From: Lentisphaeria bacterium
GTDB lineage: Bacteria; Verrucomicrobiota; Lentisphaeria; Oligosphaerales; Oligosphaeraceae
Direction of reading: 5' to 3'
Length of the DNA: 64,000 bases
Assembly (NCBI GenBank): GCA_016288215.1
Contig: JAEEYQ010000066.1
Location: forward strand, 1-64,000
Shown here piece after piece: positions 17,184 to 25,096 of the stretch (its first letter is position 1; each line of letters begins with the position of its first letter). The notes under the pieces were generated by a model. It did not search any database, was not told where the DNA came from, and saw only the letters and a list, made by a program, of their open reading frames with translations. The position numbers and the translations under genes are program-made.

Positions 17184-18464
17184 TCAGCATGTCAAGCAGC
17201 CGATTGGAACAATCAGCACGCCGTCACGGCGGCGATAGGCATAATTTCCCATGCCGGTAAGGACCATTTTGAAGGCGGGGCTTTTCATGCGCGTGGTGTC
17301 GATTCTGTCCTCCAGTTTCTTGAGCACGGTGGCCCCTTCCTCAATCCGCTTCTCGCCGCCGAGCTTGATTTCGACCAGCCCGTAGCTGCCATTGCGCAGA
17401 TGAATGACGGCGTCGCACTCCAGGCCGAGGGCATCGCGGTAATGATAGACCTGGCCTTTGATGGCCTCCGCATAAACCCGCAGATCCCGGACGCAAAGGG
17501 TCTCGAACAGCAGCCCAAAGGTGTTGAGGTCGTTCAGAAGGTCCTTTGGCCCAAGCCCCAAAACGGCGGCGGCGATGGACGGATCGGCAAAATACCGCGT
17601 GTCGGACGTCCGGATGGCCGTCTTCAAGCGCAGATTGGGATTCCATGCCTCCATGTCCTCTATGACGAAGATCTTCTTCAAGGCGGTGACATAGGAATAG
17701 AGGGTGTCTTCATCCATGGAGGCATTGTCGTTGGCGATGATGTCCGCCCGGATAGCCGCGTTTGTGGCCTGCGCCCCCTGATGTCTGGCATATGCCTTCA
17801 TCAGGCGGCTGGTTCGTCCGGGGTCTCTGGAGACGCCATCGACTCGGCTGATGTCTGAATGGATTACCGTATCGCAATAGTCGAAGGCCTGGTTCAAGGC
17901 GATGGATTCCCGCATGTCAATCGCCTTTGGCCAGCCGCCGCGGCAGACAAGAAACGCCAGCTGCTCAATGGTCATGTCGTTTGCCGCCGTGATCTCCTGT
18001 TGGCCGTTGAACAGTTCGGACAGCGACACGCCGCCATTGGACTCACCAGACTCAAACAGACTCATGGGCCGCATCTTCAGCCTGGAAAATCTGCCGGTGC
18101 CCGAATGGCGGATGTCCTTGGTCACTGGCGGCACGGCGGAGCCGGTCAGGATGAATTGACCCAATTCGTCCCGATGATCGACCTCAAATCGGACGGCATC
18201 CCACAATTTCGGCGCAAGCTGCCATTCGTCAATCAGCCGCGGAGCTTTGCCGGAAAGCAGCGTCTTGGGATGAAGCTCCGCCATTTCCAGATACTGCGCC
18301 GCCTGGTCGGGGTCTGACATGTACACGATGCTGTTGGCGAACTGCTCCGCCGAAGTCGTCTTACCGCACCACTTGGCGCCTTCGATGAGTACGGCACCCG
18401 CTCCTTCCAGTTTTTCGGCAAGAAGCACATCGGAAACTCGTTTCCTGTATTTTTTCATATTCAT
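17184..18464 (-). CDS. AAA ATPase with DUF4143-type C-terminal domain
   Basis: 426 aa. Walker A EGAKWCGKTT near residue 27, Walker B PRLIDEWQ, and sensor-like FILTGSAVPP are the hallmarks of the DUF4143 ATPase family. The C-terminal region has LECDAVIHLRNGSYGLVEIK, the D-E-x-K pattern of the PD-(D/E)XK fold. Family function is unknown. A GGAGGG site precedes the ATG; the promoter (18503-18530) is just upstream and an array of about ten 23-bp direct repeats begins 11 nt above its -35 box. It separates glycan genes from the priA operon and stands alone as a transcription unit. The arrangement mirrors the DUF234 ATPase at 6249-7697 although the two proteins belong to different families. Confidence 0.85.
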   Translation of the reverse strand: MNMKKYRKRVSDVLLAEKLEGAGAVLIEGAKWCGKTTSAEQFANSIVYMSDPDQAAQYLEMAELHPKTLLSGKAPRLIDEWQLAPKLWDAVRFEVDHRDELGQFILTGSAVPPVTKDIRHSGTGRFSRLKMRPMSLFESGESNGGVSLSELFNGQQEITAANDMTIEQLAFLVCRGGWPKAIDMRESIALNQAFDYCDTVIHSDISRVDGVSRDPGRTSRLMKAYARHQGAQATNAAIRADIIANDNASMDEDTLYSYVTALKKIFVIEDMEAWNPNLRLKTAIRTSDTRYFADPSIAAAVLGLGPKDLLNDLNTFGLLFETLCVRDLRVYAEAIKGQVYHYRDALGLECDAVIHLRNGSYGLVEIKLGGEKRIEEGATVLKKLEDRIDTTRMKSPAFKMVLTGMGNYAYRRRDGVLIVPIGCLTC

Positions 18465-18502
18465 AATGGATCCCTCCGAACATCTAAATTTGACATGTTC
18501 CT

Positions 18503-18530
18503 ACTATACCCCAAAAAAGGCGTTCTTCAA
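18503..18530 (-). promoter_or_regulatory. Predicted sigma70-type promoter of the DUF4143 ATPase
   Basis: On the minus strand TTGAAG (18525-18530) and TATAGT (18503-18508) are 16 nt apart, the same spacing as the other promoters proposed in this window. The leader to the ATG is about 32 nt and contains GGAGGG. The repeat array starts at 18541, immediately upstream. Confidence 0.5.
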
Positions 18531-18540
18531 GCTCAATTCG

Positions 18541-18770
18541 GTAGTTTGTGGAAATTTCGTTCGGTAGTTTGTGGAGATTTCGTTCGGTGATTTATGGAGA
18601 TTTCGTTCGGTAGTTTGTGGAGATTTCGTTCGGTGATTTATGGAGATTTCGTTCGGTGATTTGTGGAGATTTCGTTCGGTGATTTGTATGGATTTCGTTC
18701 GGTGGTTTGTGGGGATTTCGTTCGGTAGTTTGTGGAGATTTCGTTCGGTGGTTTGTGGAAAATCCACTGC
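18541..18770. repeat. Array of about ten 23-bp direct repeats
   Basis: Nine full units of the type GT(A/G)(G/A)TTTGTGGAGATTTCG plus TTCG follow one another exactly every 23 bp (18541-18747), with a degenerate tenth unit to 18770. Units differ at three or four positions only. The array fills the gap between the priA stop and the DUF4143 ATPase promoter. Because 23 is not a multiple of 3, all minus-strand frames cycle through the same peptide pattern and stay open for long distances; these are not considered genes. Confidence 0.95.
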
Positions 18771-18818
18771 CATAGGTAGCTTCTGGCTCTGCAAGCCTCT
18801 TCGCCGACGCCTTGCGTT

Positions 18819-21026
18819 TCACAGCAGGCTTCGCGGATCCACGTCCACCATGATGTCCACATCCTTTGGCGGCTTTCGGCGGACGGCCATCTGCCGCAGA
18901 ATCGCGATGTTCTTTCGGGCGGTGCCGCCGCGCAGCAGAATCTGATAGCGGAAATAGGTTTTGACCTTGGAGAGGGGTGCAGGCATGGGGCCGATGACCT
19001 GCACGGACGGCTCCAGCTGCGGCTGCAGCTCCGCCATGAAGGCCTCGGCGGCCTGCGCGGCCAGTGACTCCTCCGGGCTGCGGAAATGCACAAGAATCAT
19101 GTGGGAGACAGGAGGAAAGTCCAACATCTTCCGCGACGGCATCTCCTCGTTGTAGAAGGCCTTGAAATCCTGTTGGATAGCCGCCTGCAGGGCGAAGTGA
19201 TAGGGGGTGTAGGTCTGCACGATGACATGGCCGGGGGAGTCTCCCCTTCCGGCGCGGCCCGCCACCTGCGTGATGAGCTGGAAGGTGCGCTCGCCGCTAC
19301 GGAAATCCGGCAGATGGAGGGTGGAGTCCGCCTGAATGACGCCCACCAGCGTGACGTTGGGGAAATCCAGTCCCTTCGCGATCATCTGGGTTCCGATGAG
19401 AATGTGGATGCGGCCTGCGCGGAAGGCGTCCAGGACCTTGCTGTAGGATTCGCGGGCGGTCATGGTGTCGGAGTCCATGCGGGCCACGGTGGCACGGGGG
19501 AAGAGAGCCTGTGTGATGGCTTCGATCTTTTCTGTGCCCACGCCCGTGTAGCGGATCTCCTGACTGCCGCATTGGGGGCATTTTGTCGGCGCATCCAGTT
19601 GAGTTCCACAGAGATGGCAGATGAGCAAGCCTGCCTGTCGGTGATAGGTGTAGGCGTTGCTGCATTGGTCGCAGGTGGCGATGAAACCGCAGTCCGGACA
19701 GATCATCTGGGTGGCGTAGCCCCTGCGGTTGAGGAAGAGAATGGTCTGTTCTCCGCTATTTAACCTATTGGATATCAACTCCTTAAGACGTTTTGAGAAC
19801 AGCTGGGACTGGCCGGTCATCGCGGCCTCCTGCGCCATGTCCACCAATTCCACGGTAGGCATCTGGCAGTTGTCGATGCGCTCTCGCATCTCCACGAGGC
19901 GGTATTTGCCCGTCTCGCAGTTGTAATAGGATTCAAGAGAAGGAGTTGCGGAGCCCAGAACGATGGTGGCCTTCTCCTTCTTGCCGCGCACGACGGCCAC
20001 GTCCCGCGCGTTGTAGCGGGGGGACTCGTCCTGCTTGTAGCTGCCCTCGTGCTCTTCGTCCACGATGATCAGCCCCAGCTGGCGGAAGGGCGCGAAGATG
20101 GCGGAGCGGGCGCCGATGGCGATGCGGGAGCGGCCCTCGTTGATGCGAGTCCATTCATCGAAGCGTTCGCCATCGCTTAAGTTGCTGTGCAGCACGCTGA
20201 TAAGGTCACCGAAACGGCGCCGGAAGCGTTCGCAGGTCTGGGGCGTCAGCGAGATTTCGGGCACAAGGACGATGGCCTCCCGCCCCAAATCCAGACAGTG
20301 GCGAATGGCCTGCAGATACAGCTCCGTCTTGCCGCTGGCGGTGACGCCGTGCACCAAAATGGTCTGCGCGTCCTGCGCGTCCAAGGAGCCGTTGATGACG
20401 GCAAGGGCGCCTTTCTGCCCTTCCGTCAAGGACTTAGGCATGTCGGGCAGGATGGTGTCATCGCGGAAAGGGTCTCGGCTGACGACCCGCTTGTCCTTGG
20501 TCAGCCATCCGTTGCGGACCAATGTGTTGACCACCCTGTCGCTGACGGCGGCCTTTTCCTTCAGCATGGCCAGCGGTAGCGCCCCCGACCGCTGAAGAGT
20601 TTGAATGGTCTTCTTCTGCTGTGGATTCAGCTTCTGGAAGGTTTCGTCGAAATTCGCCGCCTGACTCGTCAACGATATGAAAATTATCTGCTTATGGCGC
20701 ATTTCGCCGGTGCGGACGACGGCAGGCAACAGCGTCGCCACCGCATGTTCGCGGGGGCAGCAGTAGTAGTCCGCCATCCAGTCGGCCAGCCAGAGCAGGC
20801 TTTCGGGAATCTGCTCCTTGTCGTCCTCTATGGCCAGCAGCGGCTTGATGTCGCCCTGATAGGATGTGGTCTCCTGAACCGAGACGACAAACCCCGACCT
20901 CTCGCTGCTGCCGAAGGAGACGCGGACGCGGCTGCCTGGACGGACACGCTGAGCGAGGGCCGGGGGTATCGCATAATCGAATCCCTGGTCTAACGACAGG
21001 TTGAAGACGACATGCGCAAAGGCCAT
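18819..21026 (-). CDS. priA: Primosomal protein N' (replication restart helicase PriA)
   Basis: 735 aa, normal for PriA. The N-terminal DNA-binding domain (FDYAIPPALAQRVRPGSRV) is followed by helicase motif I GVTASGKTELY, DEEH box VDEEHEGSYKQDE, motif III LGSATPS, and an eight-cysteine zinc region (CPDCGF, CDQCSN, CHLCGT, CPQCGS). Motifs V-VI (GTQMIAKGLDFPNVTLV, QVAGRAGRG) complete the SF2 core. It reloads the replisome at stalled or repaired forks. Its ATG lies 3 nt after the PIG-L deacetylase stop and has no Shine-Dalgarno, so translation is probably coupled. Being in an operon with sugar genes is unusual for priA. Its 3' end borders the 23-bp repeat array. Confidence 0.97.
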   Translation of the reverse strand: MAFAHVVFNLSLDQGFDYAIPPALAQRVRPGSRVRVSFGSSERSGFVVSVQETTSYQGDIKPLLAIEDDKEQIPESLLWLADWMADYYCCPREHAVATLLPAVVRTGEMRHKQIIFISLTSQAANFDETFQKLNPQQKKTIQTLQRSGALPLAMLKEKAAVSDRVVNTLVRNGWLTKDKRVVSRDPFRDDTILPDMPKSLTEGQKGALAVINGSLDAQDAQTILVHGVTASGKTELYLQAIRHCLDLGREAIVLVPEISLTPQTCERFRRRFGDLISVLHSNLSDGERFDEWTRINEGRSRIAIGARSAIFAPFRQLGLIIVDEEHEGSYKQDESPRYNARDVAVVRGKKEKATIVLGSATPSLESYYNCETGKYRLVEMRERIDNCQMPTVELVDMAQEAAMTGQSQLFSKRLKELISNRLNSGEQTILFLNRRGYATQMICPDCGFIATCDQCSNAYTYHRQAGLLICHLCGTQLDAPTKCPQCGSQEIRYTGVGTEKIEAITQALFPRATVARMDSDTMTARESYSKVLDAFRAGRIHILIGTQMIAKGLDFPNVTLVGVIQADSTLHLPDFRSGERTFQLITQVAGRAGRGDSPGHVIVQTYTPYHFALQAAIQQDFKAFYNEEMPSRKMLDFPPVSHMILVHFRSPEESLAAQAAEAFMAELQPQLEPSVQVIGPMPAPLSKVKTYFRYQILLRGGTARKNIAILRQMAVRRKPPKDVDIMVDVDPRSLL

Positions 21027-21029
21027 GGA

Positions 21030-21815
21030 CTATTTGTAGAGCGGATTCGCAAGAACATCATCCCCAAGGATTTCCGTCAGCGGATCCCACTCCTTGGAGG
21101 ACAGTCCGAGCCAATTGCGGCGACGGAAGCCCTCCGCGTACTTGAACTTGCCGGAGCGGCTGCCAAGTTCCGCCATGAACTCCTGCATGGTCTTCTGATA
21201 GGCGTCCATGCCCTGGCTGACGTCCAGCCATTCCTTTTGGGATTTATGGCAGGTGAGCATGTCCCACTTCATCTGGAAGACTGGCTCCACATTGACGAAG
21301 ATCTCCGGCTCCACCTTGCGGCGGAACGGATCCATAAGTCCGTGCGGCACAGAATGATAGACCACAATGTCATCTTGATAGGGCGGCCGCTTCGGGTTGC
21401 AGGGGGCATTCAGCATGCCCCTGCAGAAGGCGGCCGTCGCGGCGACGCGCTGGGAGTTCAGATGGTCCTCCATGTAGTCCTCCGGAGCCTGAGTCAGCAC
21501 GATGGACGGCTGCACTTCGCGGATGACTCCAAGGACGCGGCTGATGATGTCCCAATTGTGGAAAATCTCCAGATCGTTGCAGACGGACGGATGCCAAATG
21601 GCCCCCGCCAGACGGCAGGCGTCCTGACATTCCTTCGCGCGGGTGGCGGCCGTGGCCTCCGCCGTTTCGGTGGCGGTGCCGCAGCAGCCGTTGGCGATGG
21701 TCATGTAGTGCATCTCCCAGCCGTGCTTCTTCAGCATCAGCATGGTGCCGATCATGGTGAACTCAATGTCATCCGGATGGGCGACTAACGCCAGAACTGC
21801 AGGTTTTTTGCTCAT
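21030..21815 (-). CDS. PIG-L/LmbE-family deacetylase
   Basis: 261 aa. The zinc-binding motif AHPDD at residues 13-17 and the later PEDYMEDHLNS (third zinc ligand His) define the PIG-L fold, which removes acetyl groups from N-acetylglucosaminyl and related substrates. No signal peptide; cytoplasmic. The start overlaps functionally with the preceding gene: its ATG is 2 nt after that stop, and the GGAG used sits inside the last codons of the upstream gene. Paired with a glucosamine-6-phosphate-isomerase-like protein, it probably deacetylates an amino sugar released from host glycans. Confidence 0.85.
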   Translation of the reverse strand: MSKKPAVLALVAHPDDIEFTMIGTMLMLKKHGWEMHYMTIANGCCGTATETAEATAATRAKECQDACRLAGAIWHPSVCNDLEIFHNWDIISRVLGVIREVQPSIVLTQAPEDYMEDHLNSQRVAATAAFCRGMLNAPCNPKRPPYQDDIVVYHSVPHGLMDPFRRKVEPEIFVNVEPVFQMKWDMLTCHKSQKEWLDVSQGMDAYQKTMQEFMAELGSRSGKFKYAEGFRRRNWLGLSSKEWDPLTEILGDDVLANPLYK

Positions 21816-21817
21816 GA

Positions 21818-22750
21818 TTAGTGCATCTCCACTTCACACTTGCCGATTCCGGGGCGGAAGAAGTTGAACTGGACGTTGGGATGGTCCGCCAGCAGGCTCA
21901 TGGGCACCGCGGCATCCGGCAAGTGCTTGGAGATCATGAACGTGGAGAGGCGCATGCCGAAGGCGTTGTCATGGCAGCCGGCCTGCCAGATGGAGACCTT
22001 GTCGGCCTTCCAGGTTTCCTGCGGACCGACCGTGGCGGCCTGCGTGGGCACCAACGCGATGTTGCCGCCGCCGGAGGTGCGGGCGTTCTGCATGACCGTC
22101 ATGGGGTGCAGATTGACGATGCGGGTGGTCAGCTGGCGGTACTCTTCGGGGGTCGGCGGGTTGTCGGCGTATTTGCCTTCGCGCTTCAGCGGGTCATTGA
22201 ACGCCCAGTGCTTGGTGTCGCCCTGTCCGCCCTGCATGAGAAGGCAGTGGAACTGGTCGTAGGTCTTGCTGTAGGCCGCGAGGTCGCCCGTGGGGAAGTG
22301 CATGTTGCTCTCCGGCATGCGGAGTTCGGGGCGGATGCGGTTGAAGCACAACGCCTTGTCGCAGCGCGCGAAGGACAGCGGATGGTCCGTGCTGACGGCC
22401 TGGCCGTTCTCAACCCATTCGTCCATGCCCCAGAAGTGAGCGTCCAGTTTGGCCAAGTTCATGCCCGTGGCGTTGACGATCTGCGCCACCAGCGGCAGCT
22501 GTTCCGTGGGGCCGATGGGGCCGCAGACGCCGCAGGGATTGTCCGGAGTGGACTGCTTCCACGCTTCGATGTACTCAAGGGCCTCCGCCAGATAGAATTC
22601 CTCGATGGTGTCGTACATGACCACTTTGAAGCCGGGGCGGCTCAGCTGCGCCATGTCTTCCACCGTCAGCCGCGCCACATCGGCGACCAGCTCGTCGTCA
22701 ATCGTCGTGTAATCCCACCAGTCAGGCGCTACAACACTGCGTTTTCTCAT
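21818..22750 (-). CDS. Glucosamine-6-phosphate deaminase/isomerase-like protein
   Basis: 310 aa from the ATG at 22750, chosen because AGGAG lies 9 nt upstream; in-frame Mets at 22771 and 22933 lack such a site. The central region [18 protein letters not shown] followed by HFWGMDEW and [10 protein letters not shown] matches the NagB/RpiA-fold branch, whose MDEY-type segment contributes to the active site, but identity to true NagB appears low. Directly coupled to a PIG-L deacetylase, so the likely pathway is deacetylation then isomerisation of a phosphorylated or free amino sugar. A GGCCGGAT hairpin lies in its leader (22783-22804). First gene of a probable operon ending with priA. Confidence 0.7.
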   Translation of the reverse strand: MRKRSVVAPDWWDYTTIDDELVADVARLTVEDMAQLSRPGFKVVMYDTIEEFYLAEALEYIEAWKQSTPDNPCGVCGPIGPTEQLPLVAQIVNATGMNLAKLDAHFWGMDEWVENGQAVSTDHPLSFARCDKALCFNRIRPELRMPESNMHFPTGDLAAYSKTYDQFHCLLMQGGQGDTKHWAFNDPLKREGKYADNPPTPEEYRQLTTRIVNLHPMTVMQNARTSGGGNIALVPTQAATVGPQETWKADKVSIWQAGCHDNAFGMRLSTFMISKHLPDAAVPMSLLADHPNVQFNFFRPGIGKCEVEMH

Positions 22751-22782
22751 CTTCTGATACTCCTCTTTCATGTGTGAGTCTT

Positions 22783-22804
22783 GGCCGGATAACGGAATCC
22801 GGCC
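22783..22804 (-). promoter_or_regulatory. Perfect 8-bp hairpin in the leader of the isomerase-like gene
   Basis: GGCCGGAT (22783-22790) and ATCCGGCC (22797-22804) enclose a 6-nt loop about 33 nt upstream of the start at 22750. No T-run follows, so it is not a standard terminator. It could be an operator, an mRNA-stabilising stem or a small structured leader. Confidence 0.4.
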
Positions 22805-22952
22805 GGTTGAATGGCTTTTACGTTGCAAAAAAACAATGCGACAAGACAAACATAGTATGCTTTCCCCAAAGTTCAAGCGCGTTCGCCCCCCATTGCGCCA
22901 GTTCGACGGACACTTTGGAAAAACCCGCCGCATTTGCCTGTTCCCCTTCCCG

Positions 22953-23017
22953 CCTAATTCCTAATTCCAAATTCCTAATTTCTAATTTCAAATTCCTAAT
23001 TTCTAATTCCTAATTCT
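22953..23017. repeat. Heptamer array (locus 3)
   Basis: Tandem CTAATTC, CAAATTC and CTAATTT 7-mers run from about 22953 up to the stop codon of the DUF5131 gene (TGA at 23017-23019 on the minus strand), with GAATTAG beginning directly after the stop. No CTAG tail at this copy. Confidence 0.8.
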
Positions 23018-23901
23018 CAATGGTTTCCGCGTTCACAAAGACCGCATTGGGCACAGCCGTTGCAGAATTCGCGGCCACCGCATTCACGGCAGTTTTGATG
23101 GCTGTACTGCGGCGTGTAGAGGCTTTCTTCGGAAAGTTCCATGCCCAGCAGATTGGTCAGACGGATTTTCAGGGGTTTCGCGATGTAGTTCATGCCAGAC
23201 TTCCATGCTTGCTGGCTCTGCGCCAGCTTGCCGGGCAGACGGTAGGTCCGGCCGTCCTTCACAAGCACGGTGCCGGTCTCGAACCAGCCGAAATTCACGC
23301 CATGCTGCACGCATTCGGCGCGAAGCCGCTGCACCCACTCGAAATGGCAGGGGCGGGCGCCGTCATAGTTTTCACCGCCGGATATCACCTGCTCTATCTT
23401 CCCTGATTCCAGATATTTGGCCAAACTGACCGGCCCGATGAACGGGGCCACCATGACCCCTTTGTGACGAAAGGGCAAGTCCAGCAGGATGGGCACCCGC
23501 TGGTCCGCGCGGCGTTGGTTTTCCGCCGTCACGCTGAAGAACACATGCTCCCATCCGTTCCCCCATGTGCGGGGCAGATGGGCGGCAACCCTTTCGGGGC
23601 GTTTGGTCAGCAGGAAGAAGACCACATCGGGCCGCTGTGCGATGATGCGCCATGCGTCGTCACGCCAGGGATCCGCCTCCTCCAAAAAGAAGTCACTGGT
23701 CAGGCAGACGCGGAGACGCTCCCCGCTTTTGACCTTGTAGGCGCCGTGGCGATCCTTCTGGAGCGGATAGTCGAAGTTGTTGGTTTTGTAGATGTTGGAG
23801 CCGTCCTGGTCCCGCTGGGCGTCCAAAAAGAACATATAGCAGTTCTGACAGCCTTCGCTGACTTTTCGGCATCCATGCCATGGATTCCAGATGTCATGCA
23901 T
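23017..23901 (-). CDS. DUF5131 (phage Gp37/Gp68-like) protein with extra C-terminal Cys cluster
   Basis: 294 aa. The N-terminus WNPWHGCRKVSEGCQNCYM holds the C-x6-C-x2-C motif of the DUF5131 family, whose fold is related to radical-SAM-like barrels. LTSDFFLE, FFLLTKRPERV and SVTAENQ are also family segments. The C-terminal 25 residues add a further cluster, NCRECGGREFCNGCAQCGLC, with six cysteines in CxxC spacing; this could bind a second metal or Fe-S centre. The biochemical role is unknown. Family members are frequent in phages, but no other phage genes are nearby. No Shine-Dalgarno precedes the ATG; the 20-nt gap after the transporter gene is AT-rich (TTGATAATCAA palindrome). Confidence 0.8.
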   Translation of the reverse strand: MHDIWNPWHGCRKVSEGCQNCYMFFLDAQRDQDGSNIYKTNNFDYPLQKDRHGAYKVKSGERLRVCLTSDFFLEEADPWRDDAWRIIAQRPDVVFFLLTKRPERVAAHLPRTWGNGWEHVFFSVTAENQRRADQRVPILLDLPFRHKGVMVAPFIGPVSLAKYLESGKIEQVISGGENYDGARPCHFEWVQRLRAECVQHGVNFGWFETGTVLVKDGRTYRLPGKLAQSQQAWKSGMNYIAKPLKIRLTNLLGMELSEESLYTPQYSHQNCRECGGREFCNGCAQCGLCERGNH

Positions 23902-23920
23902 ATAATATATTGATTATCAA

Positions 23921-24358
23921 TTAGTTAATGATAAGGTAAAGACCGATGCCGCAGACCAGGACGCCTAAAATCTGATGGAAAGAGACATGTTCGTGATAGA
24001 GGAGTCCGCCGATGACCAGAAGCGCGATGGCCAGGCAGATGTTCGCCGTCAGCGCCCCCACACTGACCTTCCATCCCGCCCGATAGAGGAAGACATAGCC
24101 CGCCTCAAGGCCCACAATGGCCAGGGACAACACCCACGATGTCCAGTTGATTTTCGCAAGTTCCTCTCCGACATGGAGTTCTCGACTTCCCGCAAAAAAC
24201 AGGACGGCGGCAAGAACCGCCCCCGCCAGATACGTCACCGTCAGGGACGCAAACGCATTTGTGTTGGACGGCATGGACTTGGTGCAGATGTTGTAGAAGC
24301 AGTTGGACGCCACAATCAGCGCCAACGGCCATATCATGTTCCACATGGACGTTTTCAT
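23921..24358 (-). CDS. Small EamA/DMT-type membrane transporter
   Basis: 145 aa with four to five hydrophobic segments (WPLALIVASNCFYNIC, LTVTYLAGAVLAAVLFFAG, SWVLSLAIVGLEAGYVFLY, ALTANICLAIALLVIGGLLY, ILGVLVCGIGLYLII), the size of a single EamA half that works as a dimer. The last segment GVLVCGIGLYLI is typical of the drug/metabolite transporter superfamily. Substrate unknown. GGAAAGGGG precedes the ATG. It is followed after 20 nt by the DUF5131 gene, so the two are likely co-transcribed. Confidence 0.75.
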   Translation of the reverse strand: MKTSMWNMIWPLALIVASNCFYNICTKSMPSNTNAFASLTVTYLAGAVLAAVLFFAGSRELHVGEELAKINWTSWVLSLAIVGLEAGYVFLYRAGWKVSVGALTANICLAIALLVIGGLLYHEHVSFHQILGVLVCGIGLYLIIN

Positions 24359-24519
24359 TGCCCCTTTCCGTTTCGTTCCACATCAGAATGGTCCCCGAAG
24401 CATAGGCCCGATGACTGTTTTTCAACAGTGGTCGGTGTACTGTAGCGCAAAAACGGCTATTTTCAATTCGATGCAGGACTTGTCGAGAAGACCTTCCGCA
24501 CCATCGCCCCACCATGTCA

Positions 24520-24780
24520 TAATGAAATATAATGCATAAAAATGAATTGCTATAAATGAATAATATAACTGTTGCCGTAAGCGAGGCGAAAATGGCCGAA
24601 AACCGCTTGCGAACGGTGAAAAAAACGCCCTCTGTTTTTTACAATGACGCCGATACGGGCCGCAGAAGGCCCCTTCCTCGCATTTTGCATCCATTCAGGT
24701 ATATTAAATGCCTCCCTTGACATATAGGGCCAAAAACGGCGTTTCTGAGAGTTTTGCCATTATTGCATTTTATTTCATTA
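24520..24780. mobile_element. 261-bp intergenic element with terminal inverted repeats, copy A
   Basis: The left end TAATGAAATATAATGCAT (24520-24537) is the near-exact inverse of the right end ATTGCATTTTATTTCATTA (24762-24780). The interior aligns with a 259-bp element at 31119-31377: shared blocks include ACGCCCTCTGTTTTT, CCCCTTCCTCGC, GTATATTAAATGCCTCCCTT and TTGCATTTTATTTCATTA. No coding frame is convincing. It resembles a MITE-like non-autonomous element, or a conserved structured RNA with a long closing stem. Confidence 0.65.
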
Positions 24781-25096
24781 AATTGCAATATCCGTTCTGG
24801 ACGACGCCTCCGTCCATGACGCCTTCCTTCATGTCAAACGCCGTCGGGAATGCCACAAAGACAAGCGGTCAGCGGCAGACTGGGCATCATGAGCGGAGGC
24901 GGAGGGACTCCATCCCGAATCCGTGACGTGCTGTTTGACGGATTCAAGTCCATGATTTCAGCCTGCAACCTTCACATGCAACCGCGCGTTGCCTTGCAGG
25001 GGGAAGAGAAGTGGCTATATTTTAGATGTGCGCCCGCGCGGGCAGACGCGGCCGCGCCGTTTCCCTTCTGCCGTCTTCAGCCGCCTTTCCGCCATC
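24781..25096. other. Leader region upstream of recN
   Basis: 316 bp after element A hold no convincing gene. The only features noted are the possible promoter at 24994-25021 and the AT-rich right border of element A. Open frames reading into recN from upstream lack ribosome-binding sites. Confidence 0.5.
24994..25021 (+). promoter_or_regulatory. Possible promoter of the recN-dnaG operon
   Basis: TTGCAG (24994-24999) and TATATT (25016-25021) are separated by 16 nt, with GGC directly before the -10 as in the GH29 promoter. The implied start is about 70 nt upstream of the recN ATG. Confidence 0.35.

Noticed and set aside
18504-19093. Three overlapping minus-strand open frames with repeating NEISTNHRTKSP-type peptides
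   Set aside because: They result from the 23-bp array cycling through all frames; no ribosome-binding sites, and one runs into antisense-frame priA sequence.
23017-23901. Prophage remnant
   Set aside because: Only a DUF5131 gene suggests phage; no integrase, capsid, tail or att-like repeats are nearby.
24422-24694. 90-codon minus-strand frame in the gap before recN
   Set aside because: It overlaps the inverted-repeat element, is not kept in the second copy, and has no ribosome-binding site.
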